Shown: positions 62,504 to 64,000 of the stretch, piece by piece
How positions within the stretch are numbered: position 1 is the first letter of the stretch
How the letters are laid out: each line of letters starts with the position of its first letter
Source: Chrysemys picta bellii
Taxonomy: Eukaryota; Chordata; Testudines; Emydidae
DNA length: 64,000 nucleotides
Assembly (NCBI RefSeq): GCF_011386835.1
Contig: NC_088805.1
Location: 10,970,836-11,034,835 of the forward strand
Direction of reading: 5' to 3'
Notes under the pieces: generated by a model
The model's input: the letters and a program-made list of their open reading frames with translations, nothing else
Told to the model about the DNA's origin: nothing
Database searches by the model: none
Program-made: the position numbers and the translations under genes

Positions 62504-64000
62504 GGTCATGCCACCACCCACGCCCCCACCGACCCGATCCGGACCCCACCAACGGCTGACAACAACACCTCTCCACCGGCAACTACGCCCCAGGACCCAG
62601 AGGAAAGGTCCCCCGATCCACAAGCGGGACATCCCGTCGACCATGCAGCCAACCTGCCGCCCACGCCGACAGAGGGGCCCGAGGACCAGCGACCGGCAGC
62701 TACACTGGCCACGCCCTGGCAGGCCACTTGGATCGGGGAACTCCCAACAGCTGCCTCCTTCGCGGAATTCGACTCGCTCGTCAACAGGCTCACCCATGAG
62801 CTGGCCGCAGAAATCGCTTTCCGGAGAACGCCGAACCAGGAGACCACCCGGCCTGCCCCCAGACTGCCCACCCCTCACCGTGACACCAACACGAGGGGAG
62901 CTAGACGTAGGAACGCTGGCCGCCGCTACGACCTGGCAGCGGCCTCAAGGATCCAGAAGCTATACCGGACTAACCGCCTCAAGGCCGTGAGAGAGGTCCT
63001 CGACGGGCCCCCGTCCTACTGCACGATTCCGCCCGAACGCCTCCACAACTACTTCCACGGAGTGTTCGGCGGCGTGCCCAGGAACGACGTGCCACGCCCG
63101 GAGTGCCTCCACCCCCTGCCTCGCATTTCAGACTCCGATGGCCTGGAGGCCGACTTCACCCCCAAAGAGGTGATGGCCAGGCTCTCCAGAACTAAGAACA
63201 CAGCGCCCGGAAAAGACAGCATCCCCTACGGCCTCCTAAAAAAGCGTGACCCTGGCTGCCTTGTGCTCTCCAGCATCTTCAACCTCTGCAAGCAATTCGG
63301 CCAAACCCCCACCTCCTGGAAGAAGGCCATGACCGTCCTTATACACAAGAAAGGAGAGCGCGACGACCCCAGCAACTGGAGACCCATCTCCCTTTGCTCC
63401 ACAACGTACAAACTATACGCCAGCTGCCTGGCAGCCAGGATCACGGAGTGGGTGACGTCCGGAGGAGCCATCAGCCCTGCCCAGAAGGGCTTCATGCCGT
63501 CGGAGGGGTGCTACGAGCACAACTTCCTGCTCCAAACTGTCATCCAGACAGCCAGACGGGTGCGGAAGCAGTGCACGATAGCGTGGCTCGACCTGGCCAA
63601 TGCCTTCGGGTCCATTCCCCACCACCACATCTTCGACACACTCCGGGAGTTCGGGATGCCGGAGACCTTCCTTCGCCTCGTCCGAGAGCTGTATGAGGGC
63701 TGCAGCACCACCATCCGCTCGGTGGAAGGGGAAACCGCCGAGATACCAATCTACAGCGGCGTGAAGCAGGGCTGCCCCTTCAGCCCGATCGTCTTCAACC
63801 TCGCCATGGAGCCACTCCTGCAGGCGATCTCCGACGGCTTCGACCTGCATGGCAAGAGGGCGAACGTCTTTGCCTACGCGGATGACCTGGTGCTGATCGC
63901 AGACGACCACGAGAGGCTCCAGGGCATGCTCGACACCATCGGGAGAGTTGCGGACTGGGTGGGACTCCACTTCAACGCCAAGAACTGCGCATCCCTCCAT
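62504..64000 (+). CDS. Utopia copy 2: linker and reverse transcriptase, open to window edge
   Basis: No stop in 499 codons from just after TGA 62,501-62,503 to the end of the window. It holds the 'SFAEFDSLVNRLTHEL' block, 'SRIQKLYRTNRLKAVREVL', the RT fingers, motif A Asp in WLDLANAFGSIPH, motif B in VKQGCPFSPIVFN and the catalytic AYADDLVL at 63,872-63,895. All RT motifs seen are intact. The thumb, CCHC and endonuclease should lie to the right, outside the window. Confidence 0.88.

Larger units (their letters stand above)
59486..64000 (+). mobile_element. Utopia-like element, copy 2 (continues beyond window)
   Basis: Head-to-tail with copy 1. Its 5' end matches those at 53,211 and 22,969. 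About 4.5 kb are present, up to the middle of the RT. The RT region lacks all the lesions of copy 1. Two lesions are seen upstream: a C-run length change near 62,396-62,409 and a TGA at 62,501-62,503. Confidence 0.85.

Overview
The window looks like nuclear DNA from a turtle (or a very close reptile). It carries many CR1 LINE fragments, tRNA-derived SINEs of the kind I know from cryptodiran turtles, hAT/Tigger/MITE relics, MIR-like amniote SINEs, and exons of a vertebrate gene, paxillin (PXN), with normal GT-AG introns. No prokaryotic features are present. The assignment to turtle rests on recognising repeat families and is inference.

Layout. Positions 1-30,200 form a repeat mosaic: a ~0.3 kb repeat occurs again and again, and larger modules recur two or three times in similar order. 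A CR1 at the left is split by a Tigger transposon (1,452-3,832), which is itself split by a SINE. At 10,587-18,044 a class I (gammaretrovirus-like) provirus sits on the minus strand. It has two LTRs that look identical (430 bp each), a CCAT target duplication and an arginine-tRNA primer site, but capsid, RT and Env transmembrane sequence are deleted. A paralogous module at about 25.6 kb shows the empty pre-insertion site. At 22,928-23,120 a 40-bp piece of U2 snRNA runs straight into the 5' end of a U2-targeting non-LTR retrotransposon.

Positions 33,100-47,320 hold eight coding exons of PXN on the minus strand (the C-terminal ~439 residues: LD2-LD5 and four LIM domains) and its 3' UTR. At 50,958-51,316 lie two consecutive exons of RPLP0 with splice sites but a frameshift, an unprocessed pseudogene fragment.

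Positions 52,080-64,000 are the most unusual part. It is a head-to-tail array of a restriction-like-endonuclease LINE that I assign to the Utopia lineage, with U2 snRNA-like sequence at each junction. First comes a U2 5'-end remnant joined to a 5'-truncated element tail (split by a solo LTR), then one full-length but decayed copy (53,211-59,472), then a second copy (from 59,486) whose RT frame stays open to the window edge. The encoded protein has a long Pro-rich N terminus, zinc fingers, RT, a CCHC motif and a C-terminal RLE nuclease.

Only PXN appears to be a functioning host gene here; everything else is mobile or decayed DNA. All boundaries were read by eye without alignment tools.
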